Source of the DNA: Pseudomonas sp. S30
Lineage (GTDB): Bacteria; Pseudomonadota; Gammaproteobacteria; Pseudomonadales; Pseudomonadaceae
DNA: 64,000 nucleotides
Direction of reading: 5' to 3'
Assembly (NCBI RefSeq): GCF_016518545.1
Contig: NZ_JACVTO010000002.1
Coordinates: 124,001 to 188,000 of the forward strand
The notes beneath the pieces are model-generated. The model did no database searches. It had not been told where the DNA came from and saw only the letters and a list, made by a program, of their open reading frames with translations. Below, in pieces: positions 30,785 to 40,463 of this stretch. The position numbers and the translations under genes are program-made. Every line of letters starts with the position of its first letter. Position 1 is the first letter of the stretch.

Positions 30785-32401
30785 ATGTCGGACTACATCC
30801 AGCAACAGGGCGCGACCGCCACCCACAGCCGGCGCGAGGAGCGCAAGATCATCTTCGCCTCCTCCCTGGGCACCGTGTTCGAATGGTATGACTTCTTTCT
30901 CTACGGTGCGCTGGCAGCGGTGATCAGCAAGCAGTTCTTCGCTGGGGTCAACGACACCACGGCTTTCATCTTCGCGCTCATGGCCTTCGCCGCAGGCTTC
31001 CTGGTGCGGCCCTTCGGCGCCTTGGTGTTCGGTCGCCTGGGAGACATGATCGGACGCAAGTACACCTTCCTCATCACCATCGTGCTGATGGGGCTGTCGA
31101 CCTTCGCGGTCGGCCTGCTGCCCACCTACGCCAGCATCGGCATCGCGGCGCCCATCATCCTGGTGGTGTTGCGCATGCTGCAAGGCCTTGCTTTGGGTGG
31201 GGAATACGGCGGCGCGGCCACCTATGTCGCCGAGCATGCGCCGCCTGGCAAGCGCGGGTTCCACACCGGGTTCATCCAGTCCACCGCTACCTTGGGGCTG
31301 CTGCTGTCCCTGATCGTGGTGCTGGGCAGCCGCTATGTGAGCGGCGATCAGTTCGAGACCTGGGGCTGGCGCCTGCCATTTCTGCTGTCCATCGTGCTAC
31401 TGGGCATCTCCACCTGGATCCGCATGAGCATGCACGAGTCGCCGGCCTTCGTGAAAATGAAGGCACAGGGCAAGGTCAGCAAGTCGCCGATCCGCGAGTC
31501 GTTCACCTCCTGGCCGAACCTCAAGGTGGTGCTCACTGCCCTGTTCAGCATCAACGCCGGTCAAGCGGTGACCTTCTACACCGCGCAGTTCTACGTGCTG
31601 TTCTTCATGACCCAGATGCTCAAGATGGACCCGGCACAGGCCAATACCCTGTTGATCATCAGCGTGGTGATCGGAGCGCCGTTCTTCGTGTTCTTCGGCT
31701 GGCTGTCCGATCGCATCGGCCGCAAGCCGATCCTGATGCTCGGTCTGTTGTTGGCCACGCTGTGTTACTTCCCGATGTTCAAGGCCCTGAGCTACTACGC
31801 CAATCCGCAGATCGACGCAGCGAGCCGGCAGTCGCCGATCGTGGTGAGCGCCGATCCGCAGGGCTGCACCTTCCAGTTCGATCCGGTGGGCAAGGCGCGT
31901 TTCGACAGCCCCTGCGACAAGGTCAAGACGTTCCTGGTCAAGCAGGGTCTGCCCTACAGTTCGGTGGCGGCGACCGGCAGCGATGTCTCGGTGAGCATCG
32001 GCGAGCGGACCATCAGCGGCTTCGATGAAGCGGCCATGCGCTCGGCCATCGAGCAAGCCGGCTATCCGGCCAAGGCCGATCCGGCGCAGGTCAACCAGGC
32101 GATGGTGGTGCTGTTGATCGTGGCGATGATTCTGATCGCGACCATGACCTACGGCCCGCTGGCGGCCGTGATGGTCGAACTCTTCCCCACGCGTATTCGC
32201 TACACCTCGATGTCGCTGCCCTACCATATCGGCAATGGCTGGTTCGGCGGTTTCCTGCCGACGGTGTCCTTCGCATTGGTGGTGTATACCGGGGATATCT
32301 TCTATGGGTTGTGGTACCCGGTGCTGATCACGGGGGTGAGCCTGGTGGTGGGCATTTTCTGCCTCAAGGAGACCAAGGATGTGGATATCGACAAGGTCTG
32401 A
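30785..32401 (+). CDS. MHS-family major facilitator transporter with an inserted domain
   Basis: The 538-residue inner-membrane protein has the metabolite:H+ symporter pattern: SLGTVFEWYDFFLYG in helix 1, GRLGDMIGRKYTF in loop 2-3, and RMLQGLALGGEYGGAATYVAEHAP in helix 4-5. About 100 residues (roughly 338-436), with two cysteines (GCTFQ and SPCDK), are inserted between later helices and are predicted to be soluble. It is downstream of the GMC gene and ends at a strong terminator. Substrate unknown; probably an organic acid or alcohol derivative. Confidence 0.9.
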   Translation: MSDYIQQQGATATHSRREERKIIFASSLGTVFEWYDFFLYGALAAVISKQFFAGVNDTTAFIFALMAFAAGFLVRPFGALVFGRLGDMIGRKYTFLITIVLMGLSTFAVGLLPTYASIGIAAPIILVVLRMLQGLALGGEYGGAATYVAEHAPPGKRGFHTGFIQSTATLGLLLSLIVVLGSRYVSGDQFETWGWRLPFLLSIVLLGISTWIRMSMHESPAFVKMKAQGKVSKSPIRESFTSWPNLKVVLTALFSINAGQAVTFYTAQFYVLFFMTQMLKMDPAQANTLLIISVVIGAPFFVFFGWLSDRIGRKPILMLGLLLATLCYFPMFKALSYYANPQIDAASRQSPIVVSADPQGCTFQFDPVGKARFDSPCDKVKTFLVKQGLPYSSVAATGSDVSVSIGERTISGFDEAAMRSAIEQAGYPAKADPAQVNQAMVVLLIVAMILIATMTYGPLAAVMVELFPTRIRYTSMSLPYHIGNGWFGGFLPTVSFALVVYTGDIFYGLWYPVLITGVSLVVGIFCLKETKDVDIDKV

Positions 32402-32430
32402 TGGTCGCTGAAACGCAGTCAGGGAACACA

Positions 32431-32460
32431 AAAAAACCGGCTATGGAAAGCCGGTTTTTT
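32431..32460. terminator. Bidirectional terminator between transporter and acyltransferase genes
   Basis: The perfect stem AAAAAACCGGCT/AGCCGGTTTTTT with a six-base loop has A and T runs on both sides, so it can end transcripts from either strand. Confidence 0.9.
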
Positions 32461-32575
32461 ATCGCTCGAAAAAACTTATGCACGATTTCAGGAAAAATCC
32501 TTGAAACTAAAATAAGTAGCAAATACAGCCGCTTAAGCGGAATTATGGACAGGTAATCCCGAATTTGTTCACACC

Positions 32576-32584
32576 TTATCCACA
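32576..32584 (+). other. Exact DnaA box in intergenic gap
   Basis: TTATCCACA stands just before the stop codon of the acyltransferase gene. The surrounding 32461-32588 is AT-rich and has no gene. Confidence 0.55.
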
Positions 32585-32588
32585 GATA

Positions 32589-33359
32589 TCAGGCAACCGG
32601 CTCCACGGGTGTCTGCGCCACCGGCGGCAGTGAACCCATGTTCCGTTGCGTGGCTTCGTTCCACGCCTGGGCGCGGTCGTTGAGTTCGGCAATGGCGCGA
32701 GGCCCTGTACCGTTGGCGTACATCGGCTCGCCGATGACCACCTCGATGGTCCCCGAACGCTTGCCCCAGCCGGTCTTGGGCCAGAACTTGCCGGCGTTGT
32801 GCGCGATCGGCAGGATCGGCAGACCGGCGTTGACCGCCAATGCCGTACCCCCGCGTGAGAACTTGCCCACCTGGCCGTACGGCACCCGAGTGCCTTCGGG
32901 GAAGATCAGTACCCAGATGCCCTGCTTGAGCAGTTCGTCGCCCTTGCTGGCGACATGACGCAGCGCTTCTTTCGGATTGTCGCGGTCGATGGCGATCGGC
33001 CGCAGCATGGCCATGGCCCAGCCGAAGAACGGTACGTACAGCAATTCACGCTTGAGCACCTGGCTCAGCGGCGAGAAATAGGCCGACAGGAAGAAGGTTT
33101 CCCAGGTGCTCTGGTGATTGGACAGGATCACGCACGGCTGCTCTGGCACGTGCTCGGCGCCGGTGATCTTGTAGTCGATGCCCAGGATCGAGCGCGTGAG
33201 GAACAACGCGCAGCGGCACCAGTACACGTTGATGAATCGGTAGCGTCTGGGAAACGACAGGAACGGCGCGATGAAGAAGCTCAGCGAGCACCATAGCAGC
33301 GAGCTGGTGCCCAGCAGCAGGTAAAAAAGAAAGATTCTGATCGCCTGCAGGATCGACAT
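32589..33359 (-). CDS. hdtS: 1-acyl-sn-glycerol-3-phosphate acyltransferase, HdtS/LptA (PlsC) family
   Basis: The 256-residue membrane acyltransferase has an N-terminal hydrophobic helix, the motif NHQSTWETFF (H-X4-E rather than the common H-X4-D) and FPEGTRVPYG. It transfers an acyl chain to lysophosphatidic acid in phospholipid synthesis. The position next to gmhB, glyS and glyQ matches P. aeruginosa lptA and P. fluorescens hdtS, the latter also reported to be linked to acyl-homoserine lactone production. It is the last gene of the leftward glyQ-glyS-gmhB operon. Confidence 0.9.
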   Translation of the reverse strand: MSILQAIRIFLFYLLLGTSSLLWCSLSFFIAPFLSFPRRYRFINVYWCRCALFLTRSILGIDYKITGAEHVPEQPCVILSNHQSTWETFFLSAYFSPLSQVLKRELLYVPFFGWAMAMLRPIAIDRDNPKEALRHVASKGDELLKQGIWVLIFPEGTRVPYGQVGKFSRGGTALAVNAGLPILPIAHNAGKFWPKTGWGKRSGTIEVVIGEPMYANGTGPRAIAELNDRAQAWNEATQRNMGSLPPVAQTPVEPVA

Positions 33360-33419
33360 AGTGGCATGTACCGTTGCGGGACCTGCCCGCCTGATGAAGC
33401 GCGCCCGAGGGCGCACTCT

Positions 33420-33947
33420 TTAAATGAGTGCTCTGGCGATGGCCGCCAGATCGTCGTAAATCAAGGTGTCCTGGCCAACGCCCTTTTCCAGGGTGCGCAG
33501 GCCCTTGCCGGTTTTCACCAGCACCGGCTGTGCTGCGACGGCCGCGGCGGCTTGCAGGTCACCCGGGCTGTCACCCACGAACCATACACCGGCCAGCGGC
33601 GTGCGGTAATGCTCGGCGATGGTGCGCAGCATCCCCGGTTGGGGCTTGCGGCAATCGCAGCCGTCGTCCGGTCCGTGGGGACAATGAACGATCAGTCCGA
33701 CCTCGCCGCCCTGCTCGGCGACCAGCTCGCGCAGGCGCGCGTGCATGGCCTCGAGCGTGGCCAGCGAATAATAACCGCGGGCGATGCCGGACTGGTTGGT
33801 GGCCACGGCCACCGTCCAGCCCGCCTGGCTCAACTGCGCGATGGCCTCGATCGAGCCGGGAATGGGGATCCATTCCTCCAGCGACTTGATGTAGGCGTCG
33901 GAGTCGTGGTTGATCACGCCGTCGCGATCGAGAATCAGCAGTTTCAA
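33420..33947 (-). CDS. gmhB: D-glycero-beta-D-manno-heptose 1,7-bisphosphate 7-phosphatase
   Basis: The 175-residue HAD phosphatase has the nucleophile motif LDRDGVIN, ATNQSGIARGYY, the zinc-binding loop CPHGPDDGCDCRKPQPG and the acidic FVGDSPGDLQAA. These are diagnostic of GmhB/HisB-N type enzymes. It removes the C7 phosphate in ADP-heptose synthesis for lipopolysaccharide. It starts three bases after glyS ends and is followed by the acyltransferase. Confidence 0.95.
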   Translation of the reverse strand: MKLLILDRDGVINHDSDAYIKSLEEWIPIPGSIEAIAQLSQAGWTVAVATNQSGIARGYYSLATLEAMHARLRELVAEQGGEVGLIVHCPHGPDDGCDCRKPQPGMLRTIAEHYRTPLAGVWFVGDSPGDLQAAAAVAAQPVLVKTGKGLRTLEKGVGQDTLIYDDLAAIARALI

Positions 33948-33950
33948 GGC

Positions 33951-36005
33951 TTACCCCAGCAGCGAGATGTCGGCCACGCCCAGGAACAGCCCGCGCAGGC
34001 GGCTGAGCAGGGCATAGCGGTTGGCGCGGACCTTGGCGTCTTCGGCATTGACCATCACTGCCTCGAAGAAGGCGTCGACCGGATCGCGCAGTGCCGCCAG
34101 CCGCGCCAGCGACTCACGGTACTGGCGCGCCGCAGCCATCGGCTGCACGGCCTGGTCGGCCTGCTGGATGGCCGAATACAGGGAGAACTCGTTGGCGTTG
34201 TCGAAGTACTTCGGCTCCACCTGTTCGGCGATGGCGCCTTCGGCCTTGCTCAGCAGGTTCGACACGCGCTTGTTCACCGCTGCCAGCGCATCGGCCTCGG
34301 GCAGCTTGCGGAAGGCCTGCACGGCCTGCACGCGCTGGTCGAAGTCCAGTGCCGAAGACGGCTTCAGGGCGCGCACCGACAGGTAGGTGGCGACGTCCAC
34401 GCCTTCGTCTTCGTAGCGCGCCCGCAGGCGATCGAAGATGAACTCCAGCGCCTGCTCGGCCAGGCCCGCAGCCTTGACCTTGCTGCCGTACTGCTTGACC
34501 GCGAACTCGACCGCAGCGGTCAGGTCCAGGTCCAACTGCTTCTCGATGAGGATGCGCAGCACGCCCAGTGCGGCGCGGCGCAAGGCGTAGGGGTCCTTGC
34601 TGCCGGTGGGCAGCATGCCGATGCCGAAGATACCGACCAGGGTGTCGAGCTTGTCGGCGATGGCCACCGCCGCCCCGGTGAGGGTTTCGGGCAGCTCGGC
34701 GCCAGCACCGCGCGGCATGTACTGCTCGTTCAGGGCCAGCGCGACGTCCTGGGCTTCACCGTCGTTGACGGCGTAGTAGTAACCGGCGATGCCCTGCATT
34801 TCCGGGAACTCGCCGACCATCTCGGTGGCCAGGTCGCACTTGGACAGCAGGCCGGCACGACCGGCGTTGACCGCACTGCCGCCGATGAACGGGGCAATGT
34901 AGGCCGCCAGCCTGGAAACCCGCTCGGCCTTGTCGAAGACCGTGCCCAACTGCGCCTGGAACACCACGTTCTTCAGGCGCTCGTTGAAGGTCTCGAGCTT
35001 CTGCTTCTTGTCCTGCTTGAAGAAGAACTCGGCGTCGGTGAGGCGCGGACGCACCACCTTCTCGTTGCCCTGGACGATCTGCTGCGGATCGCGGCTCTCG
35101 ACGTTGGCCACGGTGATGAAGCGCGGCAACAGCTTGCCGTCGCTGTCGAGCAGGCAGAAGTATTTCTGGTTGTCCTGCATGGTGGTGATCAGGGCTTCCT
35201 GGGGCACGTCGAGGAAGCGCTCCTCGAACGAGCACACCAGCGGCACCGGCCACTCCACCAGCGCGGTCACTTCATCCAGCAGCGCAGGCGGCACGATGGC
35301 GGTGCCTTCCTGCTGGCGAGCCAGTTCCTCGGTGCGCTTGGCGATCAGCGCCCGGCGCTCGGAGAAGTCAGCCAGCACGTAGGCCTTGCGCAGGTCCTCG
35401 ACGTAATTGGCCGGCGCGCTGATGGTGACGTTTTCCGGGTGGTGGAAACGGTGACCCCGCGAGTCGCGGCCGGCCTTCTGCGACAGCAGCGTGCAGTCCA
35501 CCACCTGGTCGCCCAGCAGCATCACCAGCCACTGGGTGGGACGCACGAATTCCTCACGGCTGGCCGCCCAGCGCATGCGCTTGGGAATCGGCAGGTCGTT
35601 GAGCGAATCTTCGACGATGGTCGGCAGCAGGCTGGCAGTGGCCTTGCCCGGAATGTGCTGGGAGAAGCGCAGCTTGGCGCCGCTCTGGTCGATGTCCGCC
35701 AGCTCCACGCCGCATTTCTTGGCGAAGCCCAGGGCGGCCTGGGTCGGGTTGCCGTCGGCATCGAAGGCCGCTTGGCGGGGCGGACCATCGATGTTGATGC
35801 TGCGGTCGGGCTGTTGCACGTCGAGCTGGCGGATGAGCACGGCCAGACGGCGCGGTGCGGCGTACACCGACTTGCCGGAGTAGTTCAGGCCGGCGGCCTG
35901 CAGGCCTTTCTCGATGCCGGCCAGGAAGGCGTCGCCGAGGCTGGCGAGGGCTTTGGGTGGCAGCTCTTCGGTGCCCAGTTCAACCAGGAAATCTTGCGCA
36001 CTCAT
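33951..36005 (-). CDS. glyS: Glycyl-tRNA synthetase beta subunit
   Basis: The 684-residue protein is of standard length for the beta subunit of the alpha2-beta2 enzyme. It starts [20 protein letters not shown] and has the typical HD-like and C-terminal DALR anticodon-binding regions. It carries tRNA recognition while GlyQ carries the active site. The start codon overlaps the glyQ stop by four bases (ATGA). A very long antisense frame over this gene is codon-bias shadow. Confidence 0.98.
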   Translation of the reverse strand: MSAQDFLVELGTEELPPKALASLGDAFLAGIEKGLQAAGLNYSGKSVYAAPRRLAVLIRQLDVQQPDRSINIDGPPRQAAFDADGNPTQAALGFAKKCGVELADIDQSGAKLRFSQHIPGKATASLLPTIVEDSLNDLPIPKRMRWAASREEFVRPTQWLVMLLGDQVVDCTLLSQKAGRDSRGHRFHHPENVTISAPANYVEDLRKAYVLADFSERRALIAKRTEELARQQEGTAIVPPALLDEVTALVEWPVPLVCSFEERFLDVPQEALITTMQDNQKYFCLLDSDGKLLPRFITVANVESRDPQQIVQGNEKVVRPRLTDAEFFFKQDKKQKLETFNERLKNVVFQAQLGTVFDKAERVSRLAAYIAPFIGGSAVNAGRAGLLSKCDLATEMVGEFPEMQGIAGYYYAVNDGEAQDVALALNEQYMPRGAGAELPETLTGAAVAIADKLDTLVGIFGIGMLPTGSKDPYALRRAALGVLRILIEKQLDLDLTAAVEFAVKQYGSKVKAAGLAEQALEFIFDRLRARYEDEGVDVATYLSVRALKPSSALDFDQRVQAVQAFRKLPEADALAAVNKRVSNLLSKAEGAIAEQVEPKYFDNANEFSLYSAIQQADQAVQPMAAARQYRESLARLAALRDPVDAFFEAVMVNAEDAKVRANRYALLSRLRGLFLGVADISLLG

Positions 36006-36949
36006 TGTGCAGCCTCCAGCTTGGCCAGTACTTCGTCACGCAGTTCGGGGGTGGCCATCGGGAAGCCCAGGCGTGCGCGGGCTTGCAGATAGCTTTGCGC
36101 CACGTCGCGGGCCAGGGTGCGCACGCGCAGGATGTAGCGCTGGCGCTCGGTCACCGAGATGGCGCGGCGGGCGTCGAGCAGGTTGAAGGTGTGCGACGCC
36201 TTCAGGACCATTTCGTAGGTCGGCAGCGGCAGCTCCAGCTTGATCAGGCGGTTGGCTTCGCTTTCGTAGAAGTCGAACAGCTCGAACAGCTTCTCGACGT
36301 TGGCGTGCTCGAAGTTGTAGGTCGACTGCTCCACTTCGTTCTGGTGGAACACGTCGCCGTAGCTGACCTTGCCGAACGGGCCGTCGGCCCACACCAGGTC
36401 GTACACCGAATCCACACCCTGAATGTACATGGCCAGGCGTTCCAGGCCGTAGGTGATTTCACCGGTGACCGGATAGCACTCGATGCCGCCGACCTGCTGG
36501 AAGTAGGTGAACTGGGTGACTTCCATGCCGTTGAGCCAGATTTCCCAACCCAGGCCCCAGGCACCGAGGGTCGGCGATTCCCAGTTGTCTTCGACGAAAC
36601 GGATGTCGTGGACCAGCGGATCCAGGCCGATCGCCTTCAGCGAGCCCAGGTACAGCTCCTGGAAGTTGGCCGGGTTCGGCTTGAGCACCACCTGGAACTG
36701 ATAGTAGTGCTGCAGGCGGTTGGGGTTCTCGCCGTACCGTCCGTCGGCAGGGCGACGGCTGGGCTGCACGTAGGCGGCGTTCCAGGTCTCCGGGCCCACG
36801 GCGCGCAGGAAGGTGGCGGTGTGGAAAGTGCCGGCGCCTACTTCCATATCGTAGGGCTGAAGTACCACACAACCTTGCTCGGCCCAGTAGTTCTGCAGGG
36901 CGAGGATCAGGTCTTGGAAGGTACGCACGGCTGGCGTAGGCTGGCTCAC
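36002..36949 (-). CDS. glyQ: Glycyl-tRNA synthetase alpha subunit
   Basis: The 315-residue catalytic subunit has [39 protein letters not shown] (class II motif 2 region) and [23 protein letters not shown]. Two GTG codons are possible; 36949 is preferred because AGGTGA lies five bases upstream and it yields the usual [15 protein letters not shown]. It is the first gene of the glyQ-glyS-gmhB-hdtS operon and is divergent from tag. Confidence 0.97.
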   Translation of the reverse strand: MSQPTPAVRTFQDLILALQNYWAEQGCVVLQPYDMEVGAGTFHTATFLRAVGPETWNAAYVQPSRRPADGRYGENPNRLQHYYQFQVVLKPNPANFQELYLGSLKAIGLDPLVHDIRFVEDNWESPTLGAWGLGWEIWLNGMEVTQFTYFQQVGGIECYPVTGEITYGLERLAMYIQGVDSVYDLVWADGPFGKVSYGDVFHQNEVEQSTYNFEHANVEKLFELFDFYESEANRLIKLELPLPTYEMVLKASHTFNLLDARRAISVTERQRYILRVRTLARDVAQSYLQARARLGFPMATPELRDEVLAKLEAAQ

Positions 36950-37033
36950 GAAATTCACCTGTATCTGGGGATGCGGATGTAAAGAGCGGGAGTATAACCC
37001 GATTCGCCTCGCCCTCTACGTAATTGGAGCCTT

Positions 37034-37615
37034 ATGCCGCGCTGCTTCTGGTGTACCGACGATCCCTTGTATCAGGCCTACCATGACCAGGAATGGGGAA
37101 CCCCGCAGCGCGACCCGGCGTTGCTCTTCGAGATGCTTTTGCTCGAAGGGTTCCAGGCCGGGCTGTCGTGGATCACGGTACTGAAGAAGCGCGAGCGTTA
37201 TCGCCAGGTGCTGGACGGCTTCGACCCACATCGTCTGGCAGAGATGAGCGACGAACGCATCGAGGCGTTGATGCTCGACCCTGGCATCATTCGCAATCGC
37301 CTCAAGCTCAATGCCGTGCGGCGCAACGCCCGGGCCTGGCTGGCGCTGGATGATCCCGGGCAATGGCTGTGGTCGTTCGTCGGCGGCGAGCCGAAGATCA
37401 ATCACCGGCAGGGTCGCGGCGACGTTCCCAGCGTCAGCGAAGAAGCCACGGCCATGAGCAAGGCGTTGCAGAAAAAGGGCTTCACCTTCGTCGGCCCGAC
37501 CATCTGCTATGCCTTCATGCAGGCCACCGGCATGGTCATGGATCACACCACCGACTGCGATCGCTACCCCGCGCTGGCGCAACGAGACGCTACAATGCCC
37601 GCCTTGCAGAAATAA
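37034..37615 (+). CDS. tag: DNA-3-methyladenine glycosylase I
   Basis: The 193-residue protein starts MPRCFWCTDDPLYQAYHDQE, with the zinc-binding N-terminal cysteine, and has LLLEGFQAGLSWITVLKKRE and FTFVGPTICYAFMQATGMVMDH, all Tag family motifs. It removes 3-methyladenine from alkylated DNA. It is transcribed with the acyltransferase gene 11 bases downstream, as in P. aeruginosa (PA0010-PA0011). Confidence 0.96.
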   Translation: MPRCFWCTDDPLYQAYHDQEWGTPQRDPALLFEMLLLEGFQAGLSWITVLKKRERYRQVLDGFDPHRLAEMSDERIEALMLDPGIIRNRLKLNAVRRNARAWLALDDPGQWLWSFVGGEPKINHRQGRGDVPSVSEEATAMSKALQKKGFTFVGPTICYAFMQATGMVMDHTTDCDRYPALAQRDATMPALQK

Positions 37616-37626
37616 GGAATCGGCCT

Positions 37627-38514
37627 GTGGAAAAGTTCAAGGGTGCCCTGATGGTCGGGGTGCTTCGCCTGTTCGCCAAATTGCCCTGGAGCGCGGTGCA
37701 GCGCGTGGGGGCCGGTATCGGCTGGCTGATGTGGAAGCTGCCCAACGGCTCGCGCAACGTGGTGCGCGTCAACCTCGCCAAGTGCTTCCCCGAGATGCAG
37801 GCCAGTGAGCGTGAGCAACTGGTGGGGCGTGCGTTGAAGGACATCGGCAAGTCGTTCGTGGAAAGTGCCTGGGCCTGGATCCGCCCGCCGCAGCAGTCGC
37901 TGGCGCTGGTCAAGGAAGTGCATGGGCTGCAGGTGCTGGAGCAGGCGCTGGCCACCGGCAAGGGCGTGGTGGGCATCACCAGCCACCTGGGCAACTGGGA
38001 GGTGCTGAACCACTTCTACTGCAACCAGTGCAAGCCGATCATCTTCTACCGCCCGCCCAAGCTCAAGGCGGTGGACGACCTGCTGCGCGAGCAGCGGGTG
38101 CAGATGGGCAACCGGGTCGCGCCGTCCACCAAGGAGGGCATCCTCAGCGTGATCAAGGAGGTGCGCCGGGGCGGTCAGGTGGGTATCCCCGCCGACCCGG
38201 AGCCGGCCGAATCGGCCGGGGTGTTCGTGCCTTTTCTCGGCACCCAGGCGTTGACCAGCAAGTTCGTGCCCAACATGCTCGCTGGCGGCAAGGCGGTGGG
38301 CGTGTTCCTGCATGCCGTGCGGCTGCCGGACGGCTCGGGTTTCAAGGTATTCCTGGAGGCGGCGCCCGAGGCGATGTACAGCACCGACGTGACCGAGGCG
38401 GCCACGGCCATGAGCCAGGTGGTGGAGCGTTACGTGCGCGACTACCCCAGCCAGTACATGTGGAGCATGAAGCGCTTCAAGAAGCGCCCGGCGGGCGAAG
38501 CGCGCTGGTATTGA
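37627..38514 (+). CDS. htrB: Lipid A late acyltransferase, HtrB/LpxL-like
   Basis: The 295-residue protein has an N-terminal membrane helix and the LPLAT motif TSHLGNWEVLN (H-X4-E), followed by IIFYRPPKLKAVDDLLREQR and GVFVPFLGTQAL. Members add a secondary acyl chain to lipid A in the inner membrane. The start is GTG at 37627 with AAGGAA eight bases upstream; earlier codons in frame lie within tag. By position it corresponds to P. aeruginosa PA0011. Confidence 0.88.
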   Translation: MEKFKGALMVGVLRLFAKLPWSAVQRVGAGIGWLMWKLPNGSRNVVRVNLAKCFPEMQASEREQLVGRALKDIGKSFVESAWAWIRPPQQSLALVKEVHGLQVLEQALATGKGVVGITSHLGNWEVLNHFYCNQCKPIIFYRPPKLKAVDDLLREQRVQMGNRVAPSTKEGILSVIKEVRRGGQVGIPADPEPAESAGVFVPFLGTQALTSKFVPNMLAGGKAVGVFLHAVRLPDGSGFKVFLEAAPEAMYSTDVTEAATAMSQVVERYVRDYPSQYMWSMKRFKKRPAGEARWY

Positions 38515-38554
38515 GGCCAGCGCGGGCAGGCGCGGCGCCTGATCCAGGCCCGCG

Positions 38555-38869
38555 TCAGCCGTTGAGCTTGTCGAGCTTCCTGAGGAACACCGTCATCTCC
38601 TTCTCGGCCTGCTTGTCGCCGTGGGCCTGCGCCGCGGCCAGGCCGTCCTGCCACGCCTGCCGGGCAGCGGCGAAATCGCCCTTAAGCTGATGGGCCTTGC
38701 CCAGGAGCTTCCACGCGGCCGAATACTTAGGGTCCTGTTCGACGCAACGGGCCAAGTGCAGCGCCGCCTGGCCGCCGTCACCTTCATCCAGCCAGGCCTT
38801 GCCCAGGCCGAAACGCAGCAAAGGGTTATCCACACCCTTGGCCAGCATCTTTTCCAGCGATTCGCGCAT
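38555..38869 (-). CDS. Small TPR-repeat protein
   Basis: The 104-residue cytoplasmic protein contains two to three TPR-like helix pairs (LLRFGLGKAWLDEGDGGQAA; AAWKLLGKAHQLKGDFAAAR; AWQDGLAAAQAHGDKQAEKE). Partner unknown. The start at 38869 has a perfect AGGAGG six bases upstream, and that site is cut by the left edge of the MITE-like element. It is convergent with htrB, with a 40-base gap. Confidence 0.85.
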   Translation of the reverse strand: MRESLEKMLAKGVDNPLLRFGLGKAWLDEGDGGQAALHLARCVEQDPKYSAAWKLLGKAHQLKGDFAAARQAWQDGLAAAQAHGDKQAEKEMTVFLRKLDKLNG

Positions 38870-38879
38870 GGCATGCCTC

Positions 38880-39070
38880 CTAGGCTTTGTTTGAAAAGTC
38901 TTGAGACGAAGGTCAGGCAAGGCGAAAACAGCCGGGGGCGCCTAGCCGAGGAAGCGGAGTTTACAGGTTGTAAATGAGCATTCCGACGGGGGCGCCCAGC
39001 CCGGGCTGGCGTTCCAGGCTGTTTTCAACGCAGCATCACCGAGTATCAAGGCTTTTCAGACAGAGCCTAG
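38880..39070. mobile_element. MITE-like element with 25-base terminal inverted repeats
   Basis: The left end (38880-38904) and the inverted right end (39046-39070) match at 22 of 25 bases; the core is GGCTYTGTYTGAAAAGYC. Both ends carry CTAG, which could be a target duplication of the YTAR type used by IS5-group elements. Inside, GAAAACAGCC (38924-38933) pairs with GGCTGTTTTC (39017-39026), and TTTACA-GGT-TGTAAA (38960-38974) marks the centre, so the whole 191 bases can fold into one long hairpin. There is no transposase gene. The right CTAG contains the trkA stop codon. Confidence 0.72.
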
Positions 39071-40440
39071 AAGAAACTCAGGCCGACGTGGAATAGCTTC
39101 TCCACGTCGCGAATATGCTTTTTATCCACGACGAACAGGATCACGTGGTCGCCGGACTCGATCATCCGGTTGTCATGGGCGATCAGGACCTGGTCGAAAC
39201 GGATGATCGCGCCGATGGTGGTCCCAGGCGGCAGGCTGATCTCGGCGATGGTCTTGCCGACCACCTTGCTCGACTTGGCGTCACCATGTGCCACCGCTTC
39301 GATGGCCTCGGCGGCGCCGCGACGCAAGGAGTGCACGCTGACGATATCGCCGCGGCGCACATGGGTCAGCAGGGTGCCGATGGTGGCCAGTTGCGGGCTG
39401 ATGGCGATGTCGATCTCGCCGCCCTGGACCAGATCGACATAGGCCGGGTTGTTGATCAGGGTCATCACCTTGCGCGCGCCCAGGCGCTTGGCCAGCAGCG
39501 ACGACATGATATTGGCCTCGTCGTCGTTGGTCAGTGCCAGGAAGATGTCGGTTTCGGCGATGTTCTCCTCGAGCATCAGGTCCTTGTCCGAGGCACTGCC
39601 CTGCAACACCACGGTGCTGTCCAGGGTGTCGGACAGGTGTCGACAGCGCGTCGGGTTCATCTCGATGATCTTCACCTGGTAGCGGCTCTCGATGGCCTCG
39701 GCCAGGCGCTCGCCGATCTGCCCGCCGCCGGCGATGACCACGCGCTTGTTGGTTTCGTCGAGCCGCCGCAACTCGCCCATCACCGCGCGGATGTCCTTTT
39801 TCGCGGCGATGAAGAACACCTCGTCGTCCGCCTCGATCACCGTGTCACCCTGGGGCTTGATCGAGCGATCGCGACGGAAGATCGCCGCCACGCGGGTCTC
39901 CACATTGGGCATGTGGGCGCGGATCTGGCGCAGTTGCTGGCCGACTAACGGTCCGCCGTAGTACGCCTTGGCCGCCACCAGTTGGGCCTTGCCGTCGGCG
40001 AAGTCGATGACCTGCAAGGCGCCGGGGTATTCGATCAGGCGCTTGATGTAGTTGGTGACCACTTGTTCGGGACTGATGAGCACGTCCACTGGAATGTGCT
40101 CGTTGTCGAACAATTCTTCACGCGACAGGTAGGACGATTCGCGTACCCGGGCGATCTTGGTCGGCGTGTGGAACAGCGAATAGGCGACCTGGCAGGCGAC
40201 CATGTTGGTCTCGTCGCTGTTGGTCACCGCCACCAGCATGTCGGCATCGTCGGCGCCGGCCTGACGCAGCACCGTCGGCAACGACGCGCGGCCTTGCACG
40301 GTGCGGATGTCCAGGCGGTCGCCGAGGTCGCGCAGGCGCTCGGCATCGGTATCGACCACGGTGATGTCATTGGCTTCGCTGGCCAGGTGCTCGGCCAGGG
40401 TGCCGCCTACCTGCCCTGCGCCGAGGATGATGATCTTCAT
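39067..40440 (-). CDS. trkA: TrkA, potassium uptake system regulatory NAD-binding protein
   Basis: The 457-residue cytoplasmic protein has two RCK modules, each starting with a nucleotide motif ([16 protein letters not shown] at residue 3 and [16 protein letters not shown] at about 233) and ending with a TrkA-C domain. It gates TrkH/TrkG potassium channels in response to NADH/ATP. It follows rsmB by 23 bases. The stop codon TAG lies inside the right repeat of the MITE-like element. Confidence 0.97.
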   Translation of the reverse strand: MKIIILGAGQVGGTLAEHLASEANDITVVDTDAERLRDLGDRLDIRTVQGRASLPTVLRQAGADDADMLVAVTNSDETNMVACQVAYSLFHTPTKIARVRESSYLSREELFDNEHIPVDVLISPEQVVTNYIKRLIEYPGALQVIDFADGKAQLVAAKAYYGGPLVGQQLRQIRAHMPNVETRVAAIFRRDRSIKPQGDTVIEADDEVFFIAAKKDIRAVMGELRRLDETNKRVVIAGGGQIGERLAEAIESRYQVKIIEMNPTRCRHLSDTLDSTVVLQGSASDKDLMLEENIAETDIFLALTNDDEANIMSSLLAKRLGARKVMTLINNPAYVDLVQGGEIDIAISPQLATIGTLLTHVRRGDIVSVHSLRRGAAEAIEAVAHGDAKSSKVVGKTIAEISLPPGTTIGAIIRFDQVLIAHDNRMIESGDHVILFVVDKKHIRDVEKLFHVGLSFF

Positions 40441-40463
40441 CCGCTACTCCTTACTTCAGATAC

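Noticed and set aside
33366..36092. A 908-codon open frame on the plus strand opposite glyS and gmhB
   Set aside because: It is antisense to well-conserved genes and its composition is a shadow of GC-rich codon bias; no family-like motif is seen.
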